This document shows positions 54,993 to 63,096 of a DNA stretch of 64,000 bases, piece by piece. The position numbers were made by a program, and so were the translations under genes. The stretch is from Bremerella volcania (GTDB lineage: Bacteria; Planctomycetota; Planctomycetia; Pirellulales; Pirellulaceae), in assembly GCF_007748115.1 (NCBI RefSeq), contig NZ_CP036289.1, positions 248,001 to 312,000 of the forward strand, read 5' to 3'. Position 1 is the stretch's first letter, and each line of letters begins with the position of its first letter. The notes beneath the pieces are model-generated. The model saw only the letters and a list, made by a program, of their open reading frames with translations. It was not told the origin of the DNA and ran no database searches.

Positions 54993-56483
54993 ATGAATCT
55001 TACGCAAGTCATTACGATTCTAAGCATAACGGCCGCCGTTTTCACCGTGATGGGGATCGGCGGGACGGCTCGTTATCTGCAATGGATCTCGCGCGAGGTC
55101 GACGCCGGCTTGTTGAAGCTCGGCATTCGCGTGCTGATGCCGTGCTTTATCTTTGTGAAGGTAGTCGGCAATCCGGCCTTTGACGAGGCCGCTAACGTCT
55201 ATCTGCCGCCGATCTGGGGTTTTGTCACGGTCGCTCTGGGCTGCTTCGTAGCGTACTCGTGGGCACGCGTGGGTGGAGCCCGGCTCGGCTTCGATCACTC
55301 GGACAAAGTGCATACGTTTGCCATCTGCATCGGGATCTTCAACTACGGATTCATTCCCATTCCGCTGATTCAGGAAATCTTCGGCGAGCGGGCCCTGGGG
55401 GTGCTGTTTCTGCATAACGTCGGCGTGGAACTGGGGATCTGGACGATCGGCGTGAGCCTGGCCAGTGGCGGGCTGACCAAGGGTTGGTGGAAGAACGTCT
55501 TGAACCCGCCCAGCCTGACGATCATCCTCTCGCTGTTGATCAATGAGATGGGCTGGGCCAGCCTGGTGCCGGAGTTCGTGACACAAATCACAAGCATCCT
55601 GGCCAGCGCCGCCATTCCGATGATGATGCTCCTGATCGGGGCGACGTTCTACGATCAAATCTTTCACGCGGACGTGCAGGGAGACAACTCGAGCCCCTGG
55701 CCGACATATGTCTCGACCGTTTTGCTGCGGCTGCTTCTATTGCCCATTTTATTTCTGTTAGCGGCACTTTGGCTGCCGATTTCGTTGGAACTGAAGCAAG
55801 TGGCGGCAATTCAAGCCGCGATGCCGGCGGCCGTTTTCCCGATTGTGCTGACCAAGCACTACGGAGGAGATCCCCGCACGGCACTTCGCGTGGTGATGGC
55901 GTCGACCGTGGTTGGATTTGTTACAATTCCCATATGGATCTCGACCGGCATTGCCTGGCTTGGTCTCGAGACCACCGTGCTTCAGCAAACTTCTCAGGAG
56001 GCAATCGTGGCACCTCAACTAGAGCCACTCAAGCAAGCGATACACGTGGCCGGCATCTCGGTTCGCACCACCAACCGCAAGGAAATGAATCCTGATGCCT
56101 GGCGGATTCCCAAGCTTTACGAAAAGTATGAGACCGACAACATCGATTCATTAATCGCGAATCCGGTCAATCCGAAGCAGCGCATTGCCGTGTACGCCGA
56201 TTACGAGTCGGACCAGTCCGGCGAATTCACGATGCTGCTGGGGAGAGAGGTGTCGCCGGAAGCCGAGGTGCCGGATCAGCTCGACAAGGTGCGGATTCAC
56301 AAAGGGAATTACCTGCACTTTGTTGGCGAAGGAGAGATGCCGCAGATCGTTCTTAAAACGTGGAAAGAGATCTGGCGCTTCTTCGAAGAAGATATGACCT
56401 ACTCGCGGTCGTTCGAGGCTGACTTCGAGATCTATGACGAAGCCAGCCCCAATCGCGTCGATATCTTTATTGCGGTGGAGTGA
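54993..56483 (+). CDS. AEC-family transporter fused to a GyrI-like effector-binding domain
   Basis: A 496-residue fusion. Residues ~1-330 form an auxin-efflux-carrier (AEC) type permease with about ten hydrophobic segments, for example VITILSITAAVFTVMGIG near the start and VVMASTVVGFVTIPIWI near 305. Residues ~345-496 resemble the GyrI/AraC-effector-binding fold (HVAGISVRTTNRKE, YADYESDQSGEFTMLLG, RIHKGNYLHF, FEADFEIYDE). AEC permeases normally end near residue 320. At the junction an in-frame GTG (56007) has a perfect AGGAGG five nt upstream, so the second domain could also be made alone. The tail overlaps the pyrE 3' end by 17 bp. Substrate unknown. Confidence 0.82.
   Translation: MNLTQVITILSITAAVFTVMGIGGTARYLQWISREVDAGLLKLGIRVLMPCFIFVKVVGNPAFDEAANVYLPPIWGFVTVALGCFVAYSWARVGGARLGFDHSDKVHTFAICIGIFNYGFIPIPLIQEIFGERALGVLFLHNVGVELGIWTIGVSLASGGLTKGWWKNVLNPPSLTIILSLLINEMGWASLVPEFVTQITSILASAAIPMMMLLIGATFYDQIFHADVQGDNSSPWPTYVSTVLLRLLLLPILFLLAALWLPISLELKQVAAIQAAMPAAVFPIVLTKHYGGDPRTALRVVMASTVVGFVTIPIWISTGIAWLGLETTVLQQTSQEAIVAPQLEPLKQAIHVAGISVRTTNRKEMNPDAWRIPKLYEKYETDNIDSLIANPVNPKQRIAVYADYESDQSGEFTMLLGREVSPEAEVPDQLDKVRIHKGNYLHFVGEGEMPQIVLKTWKEIWRFFEEDMTYSRSFEADFEIYDEASPNRVDIFIAVE
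55996..56009 (+). promoter_or_regulatory. internal ribosome-binding site and in-frame GTG
   Basis: AGGAGG (55996-56001), five nt and GTG (56007-56009) lie inside the AEC/GyrI reading frame, exactly at the domain boundary (codon 339). This is a full-strength initiation signal for a free GyrI-like protein of 158 residues. Confidence 0.6.
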
Positions 56484-57021
56484 TTCCGAAGTCTTCGATC
56501 GTCAGCAGGGTACGCAATTCGTAGCCTGCTTCGGCAAACGCCTGTTTGCCACCTTCCATGCGGTCGACAATCGCAATTACGCCCAGCACTTTCAGCCCGG
56601 CCGCTTCGACCTTTTCGATTGCCTTGAGCGAGCTGCCGCCGGTAGTGACGACGTCTTCCACGATCACGCACGTGTTGCCGGAAACGATCGGGCCTTCGAC
56701 GTCTTGTCCGGTTCCGTGGGCCTTGGCTTCCTTGCGAACGATGAACCCGGCGAGCGACTTGCCTTGCACGGCCGCCATGGTGATGACCGAAGCCGAGATC
56801 GGATCGGCCCCAATGGCCATCCCTCCGACCGCATCCGGCAGGTCGTCCCCCAGCATGTCCAAGATGCCCAGGCCAACCTGCAGAGCACCTTCGCTGGAAA
56901 GGGTCACCTTGCGGCAATCGAGATAGTAAGAAGCCTTCTTGCCCGAGGCGAGCGTGAAGTCGCCAAATTTCAGGCCTTTGTCACGAACAATTTCAATCAG
57001 CTTCTCTTTGCTGTATTGCAT
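56467..57021 (-). CDS. pyrE: orotate phosphoribosyltransferase
   Basis: A 184-residue PyrE, which joins orotate to PRPP to form OMP in pyrimidine synthesis. The PRPP-binding loop VIVEDVVTTGGSSLKA and the N-terminal FGDFTLASGKKASYYLDCRK are diagnostic. ATG 57021 has GAGGAAAG seven or so bases upstream; longer in-frame starts to 57147 run into a dispersed repeat. The 3' end overlaps the converging AEC gene by 17 bp. It is alone, without other pyr genes. Confidence 0.95.
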   Translation of the reverse strand: MQYSKEKLIEIVRDKGLKFGDFTLASGKKASYYLDCRKVTLSSEGALQVGLGILDMLGDDLPDAVGGMAIGADPISASVITMAAVQGKSLAGFIVRKEAKAHGTGQDVEGPIVSGNTCVIVEDVVTTGGSSLKAIEKVEAAGLKVLGVIAIVDRMEGGKQAFAEAGYELRTLLTIEDFGITPPQ

Positions 57022-57102
57022 CGATCTTTCCTCGGTCGCAGGGTCATGAGCCATTCGAAACCCATCGTACCGCATCGGGGCAAAGCAGGTCAGGGGGTAG
57101 GT

Positions 57103-57148
57103 CCCTCTCCTGTCCCCTCTCCACCGTCTTCGGGGGAGAGGGGACAAG
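57103..57148. repeat. dispersed 'cccctctcc' repeat, copy 2
   Basis: ctgtcccctctccaccgtct faces cgggggagaggggacaag, forming a stem between pyrE and the LRR gene. It is similar to the element at 12306-12416. Confidence 0.65.
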
Positions 57149-57191
57149 ATGCGCGAGCGTCGCCCTTTAGAAGAAATGACATTGGACTTAT

Positions 57192-57227
57192 AACCTAGGC
57201 TATTGTCTGCCGTCCCTTTCAGGGCTT
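57192..57227 (-). repeat. dispersed palindromic repeat A, partial copy 4
   Basis: aacctaggctattgtctgcc followed by gtccctttcagggctt matches the end of copy 3 in the same orientation. It abuts the 3' end of the LRR gene and appears decayed. Confidence 0.65.
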
Positions 57228-58005
57228 AAGAATCCTCACCGGCGTCGCTTTCGTCCAGGGGTAAGATCTCGGTCTCGGGCAGGGCCTCGCGAAGTCGCTT
57301 CAGTCCTTCCGGCGTGACGGCCGTCTCTTGCAGGTACAACTCTTGAAGCGACTTCATCTGTGACAGCGCGTCGACGCTTTCGTCGGTGACGTTCGTCCCT
57401 AATAGAAAGAGCACCTCCAGGTTGGTCAGCGCCGGTAGCTTCTTGACCGCCTCGTCGCCGATATCGGTCTTGGCCAGGCTCAGTATTTTCAGCGAGGTCA
57501 ACTGCACTACCGGATCGACCGCCGCGTCAGTGAAGCGGGCATGAAACAGCGTTGGCTCGGTATCGGTGATGACCGAGCCTCCCAGGTACAGCTGCTCGAT
57601 GCTCGGCAGGTCGGTCAAATGTGTGAGGGCCTCGTCACTGATCTGCGTGCCACGCAGGTCGAGCACGATCAAGTCGGGCAGCCCTGTGATCAGGGCCAGG
57701 TCTATGTTGGTGACCAGCAGTGGATTGGGTGTGGTGATGACCTGAATGCGGTTCTCGTTGTCTCGGCCAATTTCAAAACCGACGCGTCGAAACTTGCTGA
57801 CCGTTGGGTCTTGGTCGTTATCATGCACGGCCGGAGGCGTCGGCTTGGCGGCCCAGTTGAAGATTAGCCCGCCGACTAGCAGCAACATGCCAGCGACGAC
57901 GATCGACATCAGCGCGATGCCGATTTCCATCCCAAAGCTTTCGCGTTTGGGGCGTTGTGGCTGGTCGGGGAAGTCTGGGTGCGGCATGCGACGAGGGACT
58001 TTCAT
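57226..58005 (-). CDS. membrane-anchored leucine-rich-repeat protein
   Basis: A 259-residue protein. A Pro/Arg-rich N-terminus (~1-25) precedes one transmembrane helix (IALMSIVVAGMLLLVGGLIF, ~30-50). Residues ~85-250 are leucine-rich repeats of the cysteine-free bacterial type, for example LPDLIVLDLRGTQISDEAL, LTSLKILSLAKTDIGDEAV and LTNLEVLFLLGTNVTDESV, each about 24 residues apart. The domain probably faces outward and binds a protein. No partner is evident. Its 3' end meets repeat A copy 4. Confidence 0.85.
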   Translation of the reverse strand: MKVPRRMPHPDFPDQPQRPKRESFGMEIGIALMSIVVAGMLLLVGGLIFNWAAKPTPPAVHDNDQDPTVSKFRRVGFEIGRDNENRIQVITTPNPLLVTNIDLALITGLPDLIVLDLRGTQISDEALTHLTDLPSIEQLYLGGSVITDTEPTLFHARFTDAAVDPVVQLTSLKILSLAKTDIGDEAVKKLPALTNLEVLFLLGTNVTDESVDALSQMKSLQELYLQETAVTPEGLKRLREALPETEILPLDESDAGEDS

Positions 58006-58213
58006 GAGAAGTTCAGCAAGCTCCTAAGATAACATCAACCAGCCCCTATTTGCCACGGTTAGATCGAACCATGCTGTGCTATCAGTGCTGCTTCACGGAA
58101 ATCGAAGAATTCGCGAACTGCCTGGCGGGGCTCGCCGTATCAGTATCTGTTCCCAGGCGAGGTTCATGACGGAGAGCAACTTCGGTCCTGGCAACACCCA
58201 AGCGATAGCACAC

Positions 58214-58220
58214 GGAGGAG
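58214..58220 (+). promoter_or_regulatory. ribosome-binding site for a small membrane protein
   Basis: GGAGGAG lies five nt before GTG 58226. It supports this start over upstream ATGs at 58076 and 58168, which have no such site. Confidence 0.65.
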
Positions 58221-58225
58221 ACGCA

Positions 58226-58468
58226 GTGACCAGAAAACGACACGCCCGACGCAGTGGCAAACAAAGCTCCGCGCAAATAGGCATGCACCTGGTGCGAGCG
58301 ATTGTCCTGGAAGGGATGGGCATTCTGCTGTTGGCAGGCCTGATCGGTTACCCGATCCTGACGCAAACCCAATGGCGAGTCTCGTGTCAGGACTGCGAAC
58401 CTTCGGCCATCGACCAAGGCCTGCACGTGCTGTTGGCCAAAGTGGGTTTGCTCAACGAGCCAGACTAA
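58226..58468 (+). CDS. small membrane protein of unknown function
   Basis: An 80-residue protein with a GTG start. A strongly basic N-terminus (VTRKRHARRSGKQ, first residue Met) is followed by one transmembrane helix (IVLEGMGILLLAGLIGYPIL, ~28-47) and a C-terminal part with CQDCEP and VLLAKVGLLNEPD. It lies divergent from the LRR gene. I do not recognise it; the ribosome-binding site and hydropathy are the only support. Confidence 0.5.
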   Translation: MTRKRHARRSGKQSSAQIGMHLVRAIVLEGMGILLLAGLIGYPILTQTQWRVSCQDCEPSAIDQGLHVLLAKVGLLNEPD

Positions 58469-58480
58469 ATCAACAACCAC

Positions 58481-58552
58481 GATGCCATGCCCACGTTGGC
58501 GCGGGCATCACTTACTACCCCGGGATGACATGCCCACGCCAACGTGATCACG
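58481..58552. repeat. palindromic 'cacgttggcg' element
   Basis: atgcccacgttggcg (58488-58502) and tgcccacgccaacgtg (58531-58546) contain inverted arms (cacgttggcg/cgccaacgtg), with gcgggcat as an extra arm. It lies between the small membrane protein and the converging phzF-like gene, and may end transcription or belong to another dispersed family. Confidence 0.55.
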
Positions 58553-58596
58553 ACACCGCACCTTGAACGCCAGGAGGTCTATGAAGAAGGGAATCT

Positions 58597-59391
58597 TTAG
58601 ACGAACAGTTCAATCTTAGCCACAACTACGGCGTGCCCTCTTAGGAGGGCACGTTTGTTTCGAACCTCAACTTCTACCTCTCCTCCGCGCGGCGATGCTT
58701 GATACGCTTGGAGGATCTTCTTGTCGAGCTTGCGGCTCCAATACTCACCAACTACGCAGTGCGCCGATCCGGTGACCGGGTCTTCCGGGATGCCAGCGGC
58801 CGGCGCGAAGAACCGGGAAATGAAGTCGTACTCCGGCGCATCACTTCGGGCCGTGACCATCACCCCGCGCGAAGTCACCGGTGCCAGCAGCGCATGATTG
58901 GGATTGAGCCGGCGAACGTCGTCCGCTGTTGGAACTTCGATCAGCCAATCCCACGCGTTCTTCCCACAAAACGTGAAATCGCCGATCCCCAGGCTTTCCA
59001 GCAGGCCGTCCAGCGGCGGTGTTTCTTCCGCGGCAGCGATCGGAAAGTCGAGTTCGATTCGGTCCCCAAGAGGGGACGCGGTTAACGTGCCGCTGTGAGT
59101 CTCGAAGCGAAGTGTCTGATCCTGGGGAAAACCTTGGTGTTGCCACAAGGTGTGTGCGGTGGCCAGGGTTGCGTGCCCGCACAGATCGACTTCCACGGCC
59201 GGCGTGAACCACCGGAGCCGGAGCGAGTCTCCTTCCGGATGAACGAAAGCGGTTTCGGCCAGGTTCATTTCCGCCGCAACCTGTTGCATCCACTCGGCAT
59301 CGACCGGCTCGTCCAGCCAACAGACGGCTGCCGGGTTCCCAGCAAAAGGTTTGGATGTGAACGCATCGACTTGGTACAGGGTACGCGGCAT
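58597..59391 (-). CDS. PhzF-family isomerase-like protein
   Basis: A 264-residue protein of the PhzF family (diaminopimelate-epimerase-like fold). The N-terminus YQVDAFTSKPFAGNPAAVCW, then MNLAETAFVHP with the catalytic Glu, VDLCGHATLATAHTLW, and the C-terminal PEDPVTGSAHC are all family blocks. ATG 59391 is used; an upstream start at 59454 would add 21 residues. PhzF itself acts in phenazine synthesis, but most homologues have unknown substrates and no phenazine genes are nearby. Probably a cytoplasmic isomerase. Confidence 0.9.
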   Translation of the reverse strand: MPRTLYQVDAFTSKPFAGNPAAVCWLDEPVDAEWMQQVAAEMNLAETAFVHPEGDSLRLRWFTPAVEVDLCGHATLATAHTLWQHQGFPQDQTLRFETHSGTLTASPLGDRIELDFPIAAAEETPPLDGLLESLGIGDFTFCGKNAWDWLIEVPTADDVRRLNPNHALLAPVTSRGVMVTARSDAPEYDFISRFFAPAAGIPEDPVTGSAHCVVGEYWSRKLDKKILQAYQASPRGGEVEVEVRNKRALLRGHAVVVAKIELFV

Positions 59392-59540
59392 GGTAAATAT
59401 TTTCACAAGAAGAAAGTGGCTCGGTCCGCCTGGCAGACACGCACAACCAGGCATCAGGTTCGCCTCCCTCGGCGAAAAGGCGATAGGTTGTACAATAGAA
59501 CAAGTGCTTCATACTTGCCACGGAAAAGAAAGTATTTGGC

Positions 59541-60539
59541 GTGTTGCATCCGCGAATCATCGTCACCATGGGGGACCCCGGCGGGGTAGGGCCGGAGGTC
59601 TGCCTGCAATTTCTGCTCGACCACAACCAATACGCAGGCACCGTGCCGATCATCTTCGGCGACGCCGCCATCTTGCGTCAGGTCGCCCACGTGTGCGGTT
59701 ACCCTGAGCCTAACAACGTCGTTCCCTTCCATGAAGCGATGGACCTTCACTCGCTGAAAGAGGCGACCGTCGTCGACTTCGGCACCATCGACTTGGCCAG
59801 CTTTACGCCCGGCAAAGTCACCGCCGAAGGGGGCGAGGCGTCCTACCAGTACTTCACCAAGGCGATCGACTTTGTCCTGGCCGGCAAGGCCGATGGCATC
59901 ACGACCGGGCCGATCAACAAAGAAGCCCTGCACGCCGCCAAGCATTTCTACCCGGGACATACCGAGATCCTCATCGAGCGCTGCGGCCGCGACTCTGGCT
60001 GCATGATGCTGACCAGCGAAGAACTGACCTGCAGCTTCGTCACCACGCACGTCGGTTACCGCGATGTGCCGCAGCTGCTGACGATCCAGCGCATCGACGA
60101 AGTGATCGATTTGACGGTCGACGCGATGCGGAAGATTCGTAAGCGCGATCCACGCCTATTGGTATGCGGACTCAATCCGCATGCCGGCGAGCACGGCCTG
60201 TTCGGCGATCGCGAAGAAGAACGCATCATCGTCCCTGCCGTCGAAGCTGCACGCGCGAAAGGAATTTACATCGACGGCCCCGTCCCGCCTGACACGGCCT
60301 TCCTGGCCGAACGCCGTCCGCTGTACGACTGCGTGATTTGCATGTACCACGACCAAGGGCACATCCCACTGAAAGCCCTGGCGTTCGACGTCGCCGTGAA
60401 CACGACGCTGGGCTTGCCGATCGTAAGAACGTCGGTCGATCACGGCACCGCGTTCGACATCGCCTGGCAGGGCAAAGCGAAAGTATCGAGCATGATCCAC
60501 GCGGTGCAGTTGGCTCGTGATTTGGTTTCGCATTCGTGA
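59541..60539 (+). CDS. pdxA: 4-hydroxythreonine-4-phosphate dehydrogenase
   Basis: A 332-residue PdxA, which oxidises 4-phosphohydroxy-L-threonine in the DXP-dependent pyridoxal phosphate pathway. Motifs: [11 protein letters not shown] near residue 10, PINKEAL near 127, PGHTE near 138, [14 protein letters not shown] near 208, [13 protein letters not shown] near 270 and [13 protein letters not shown] near 300. The start is GTG 59541 (with a TTG at 59544); no strong ribosome-binding site is seen. Some PdxA2-like members use other substrates, so pathway assignment is by family only. No other pdx gene is present. Confidence 0.92.
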   Translation: MLHPRIIVTMGDPGGVGPEVCLQFLLDHNQYAGTVPIIFGDAAILRQVAHVCGYPEPNNVVPFHEAMDLHSLKEATVVDFGTIDLASFTPGKVTAEGGEASYQYFTKAIDFVLAGKADGITTGPINKEALHAAKHFYPGHTEILIERCGRDSGCMMLTSEELTCSFVTTHVGYRDVPQLLTIQRIDEVIDLTVDAMRKIRKRDPRLLVCGLNPHAGEHGLFGDREEERIIVPAVEAARAKGIYIDGPVPPDTAFLAERRPLYDCVICMYHDQGHIPLKALAFDVAVNTTLGLPIVRTSVDHGTAFDIAWQGKAKVSSMIHAVQLARDLVSHS

Positions 60540-60741
60540 TGCAACCTAAACGCTGGTTTCTTATCCGCGAAATCCGCGGCCCTTGGCGATCCCCCATCAA
60601 ATTCCCGGCCATAAACTTGGTGAAGATGGGCACTAAGAGCAGGCTGGTGCATGGAATTCGCCAAATTGCCCAGCTAGAATAAGTCGACGTTCCTGCCACT
60701 GGTCCTTCCGTGTTTCCCCTGTCGCTGAGAGCATCTCGACC

Positions 60742-61950
60742 ATGAATCGTTTGCTTCGTTTGTTTTTTGTTCTTCCGATGATGGCCCTGTTGGTTGTGCC
60801 TGCGTTTGCGCAGAAGAAGGAAGTCGAGGGTCCGCCGATCCCGAATGATCCGATCTTGTCGGTGCTTCCTAAGAAGACTTTCACCAACCTGCGGATTCGT
60901 CGACCGGTGACGATCACCCACGCTGGTGACGGCAGCAACCGCGTCTTCTTTGCTGAACAGCAAGGGGTCATCCTGGCGGTGCCCAACGATCCACAGGTCG
61001 AAGAGACGGAAGTCTTTCTCGATATCGAAGACTCGGTTCGCTTCAATCCGAAGCAAAACGAAGAAGGCCTCCTGGGCGTGGCGTTCCATCCCAACTTCAA
61101 AGAGAACGGCGAGTTCTTCGTTTACTACACCGTGAAGAAGGGGCTGGTCTCGCACGTCTCTCGTTTCAAAACCAAAGATGGCAAGGGGGATCCCGAGTCG
61201 GAAGAAGTGCTACTGACGATCGATCAGCCGTTCTGGAATCATAACGGCGGCAGCATCGAGTTTGGCCCCGATGGGTACCTTTACATTGCTTTGGGGGATG
61301 GCGGTAAGGCCAACGATCCTTTCGGCAACGGGCAGAACCTGGGGACCTGGTTGGGCTCGATCTTGCGGATCGACGTCGACAAGAAAGAGAACGGCAAGAA
61401 CTACGGCATCCCGGCCGACAATCCTTTCGTGAACACGAAAGGGGCCAAGCCAGAGATCTATGCCTATGGCCTGCGTAACGTCTGGCGACTGACTTTCGAT
61501 CGCGAGACCGGTGCTTGCTGGGCCGGCGACGTGGGGCAGGGCCTGTGGGAAGAAATCGACGTCATTACCAACGGCGGTAACTACGGCTGGAACGTTCGCG
61601 AAGGCTTGCATCCCTTCTCCGAAGAGTTCGCCAAGCCAGGTGCCAAATACATCGATCCGATCTTCGAGTATCACCACAACGTCGGTAAGTCGATCACCAG
61701 CGGCTACGTCTACCGCGGCAAGAAGGTCCCGCAATTGGTCGGCAAGTTCCTGTACGCCGACTACGTGACTGGTAAGATCTGGGCGCTCGAGTACGACTAC
61801 GAGACCAAGAAGGCTGGCACGAACTATCGCATCGAAGAGCCCTCGAACCCGCCGGTCGTTTGCTTCGGCGAAACGGAAGATGGCGAAGTGCTGATGTGTG
61901 CGATTTTCGGCGATTACGGCTCGATCTACGAGTTCGTTTCCGCCGAGTAG
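60742..61950 (+). CDS. exported PQQ-dependent sugar dehydrogenase-like protein
   Basis: A 402-residue protein of the soluble glucose/sorbosone dehydrogenase family (GSDH). The signal peptide is MNRLLRLFFVLPMMALLVVPAFA. The six-bladed propeller shows FFAEQQGVI, EEGLLGVAFHPNFKENGEFFVYYT (in part: GLLGVAFHP), FWNHNGGSIEFGPDGYLYIALGDGG (in part: NHNGGSIEFGPDG), YGLRNVWRLTFD and AGDVGQGLWEEID. The His after NWN/WNHN and the YGLRN Arg are the usual active-site positions. It probably oxidises aldose sugars at the periplasmic side with PQQ. No PQQ synthesis genes are here. Confidence 0.92.
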   Translation: MNRLLRLFFVLPMMALLVVPAFAQKKEVEGPPIPNDPILSVLPKKTFTNLRIRRPVTITHAGDGSNRVFFAEQQGVILAVPNDPQVEETEVFLDIEDSVRFNPKQNEEGLLGVAFHPNFKENGEFFVYYTVKKGLVSHVSRFKTKDGKGDPESEEVLLTIDQPFWNHNGGSIEFGPDGYLYIALGDGGKANDPFGNGQNLGTWLGSILRIDVDKKENGKNYGIPADNPFVNTKGAKPEIYAYGLRNVWRLTFDRETGACWAGDVGQGLWEEIDVITNGGNYGWNVREGLHPFSEEFAKPGAKYIDPIFEYHHNVGKSITSGYVYRGKKVPQLVGKFLYADYVTGKIWALEYDYETKKAGTNYRIEEPSNPPVVCFGETEDGEVLMCAIFGDYGSIYEFVSAE

Positions 61951-61957
61951 CACATCT

Positions 61958-62005
61958 CTTGTCCCCTCTCTCCGCCGGGGTGAGGGCTAGGGTGAGGGGC
62001 GAATT
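61958..62005. repeat. dispersed 'cccctctcc' repeat, copy 3
   Basis: tcttgtcccctctctccgcc and ggggtgagggctagggtgag form the same pyrimidine/purine element as at 12306-12416. It follows the sugar dehydrogenase stop. Confidence 0.65.
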
Positions 62006-62112
62006 TGAAAAACCTTCACTCCAATCACCAAGATCGGCCGATGGCAGACGAATCCCCTTGGGGAAACGTATCCATCGGCCTTTTCTGTTTGTCTTGTCCA
62101 TAAGGGGAATGC

Positions 62113-62658
62113 ATGACGCAGTCGCCACTTATCGTGGGGCTCTCGATCTTGATGTGCGTGATCTATGGCGTCATCCACGATCAGATCACGGCTCGGATCT
62201 GCGTCGAGTACTTCACCATCGGTCACAAGCCAATCCTGGGCGGGACGGACGATCCTACCGTGCTGGGACTCGCCTGGGGTTTCCTGGCGACCTGGTGGGT
62301 CGGGGCGATGCTGGGCATCCCGTTGGCCTTCGTCAGCCAGACAGGGTCGTTGGTCAAAAAGTCAGCCAAAGACCTGGTTCGTCCGATGTTGGTCTTGATG
62401 GCCGGCACGGCCGCTCTTGCGATTATGGCTGGTGTGACGTGCTACGTGCTGACGGCCTATGACGCGATTCACTTGGCCGGAGGCTTCGAGCATGCCATTC
62501 CCAGCGAAAAGCAAGATGCGTTTCTGATCGACCTGTGGATTCACAGCGCCAGTTACGCCGGAGGGTTTCTAGGTGGCGTGATCCTGATGGTCTGGGTCGT
62601 GGTCGATCGCTACCGCCAAACGCATCGGCCAAAAGATGAAGTGCCTCGGCAGACGTGA
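62113..62658 (+). CDS. four-helix membrane protein of unknown function
   Basis: A 181-residue integral membrane protein with about four hydrophobic segments, near residues 5-22, 47-70, 95-115 and 153-172. AAGGGG five bases before ATG 62113 supports the start. A conserved-looking stretch is DQITARICVEYFTIGHKPI at ~23-41. It lies 163 bp after the sugar dehydrogenase and 55 bp before the DUF4870 gene, on the same strand. I do not assign a function. Confidence 0.75.
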   Translation: MTQSPLIVGLSILMCVIYGVIHDQITARICVEYFTIGHKPILGGTDDPTVLGLAWGFLATWWVGAMLGIPLAFVSQTGSLVKKSAKDLVRPMLVLMAGTAALAIMAGVTCYVLTAYDAIHLAGGFEHAIPSEKQDAFLIDLWIHSASYAGGFLGGVILMVWVVVDRYRQTHRPKDEVPRQT

Positions 62659-62712
62659 TACGCTGAGTGCGCCGACGGAAGAGCTTCGAGTTTAACCGCG
62701 AAGGATGAAACC

Positions 62713-63096
62713 ATGTCGTCAGATTTTACGAATCCGCATGAGTCGTCTCCCTATGAATCGGGACAATCGCAGGAAGTCACGCAAGACGATCGCAACATGG
62801 CCCTGCTGTGTCATATCCTGGGGCTGCTGACCAACGTGTTTGGGCCCCTGATCCTATGGGTTCTGATGAAGGACAAATCCCCGTTTGTCGATTTCCACGG
62901 TAAGCAGGCCATCAACTTTCAGATCACGCTGATCCTGGCCTACATGGCCTCCGGCGTTTTGATGTGCGTTTACGTCGGAATTCTATTGGCCATGGTCACC
63001 TTCGCCATTCAAGTTATCTTCACGATCTTGCCTGCTATGAAGGCCTACGAGGGGGAGCCATACGTCATTCCCGTCGCGATTCCCTTTTTACGATAA
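62713..63096 (+). CDS. DUF4870 domain-containing membrane protein
   Basis: A 127-residue DUF4870 (Tic20-like) protein. A hydrophilic N-terminus (~1-27, Ser/Glu-rich) is followed by MALLCHILGLLTNVFGPLILW, DKSPFVDFHGKQAINFQ and two further hydrophobic helices. The motif FHGKQAINFQ is the family signature. AAGGATG before ATG 62713 supports the start. The function of DUF4870 proteins is unknown. It is probably cotranscribed with the upstream membrane protein. Confidence 0.9.
   Translation: MSSDFTNPHESSPYESGQSQEVTQDDRNMALLCHILGLLTNVFGPLILWVLMKDKSPFVDFHGKQAINFQITLILAYMASGVLMCVYVGILLAMVTFAIQVIFTILPAMKAYEGEPYVIPVAIPFLR

Noticed and set aside
58632-58653. Perfect hairpin cgtgccctc-ttag-gagggcacg as a terminator
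   Set aside because: It lies inside the 3' end of the phzF-like coding sequence and has no T-run on either strand.
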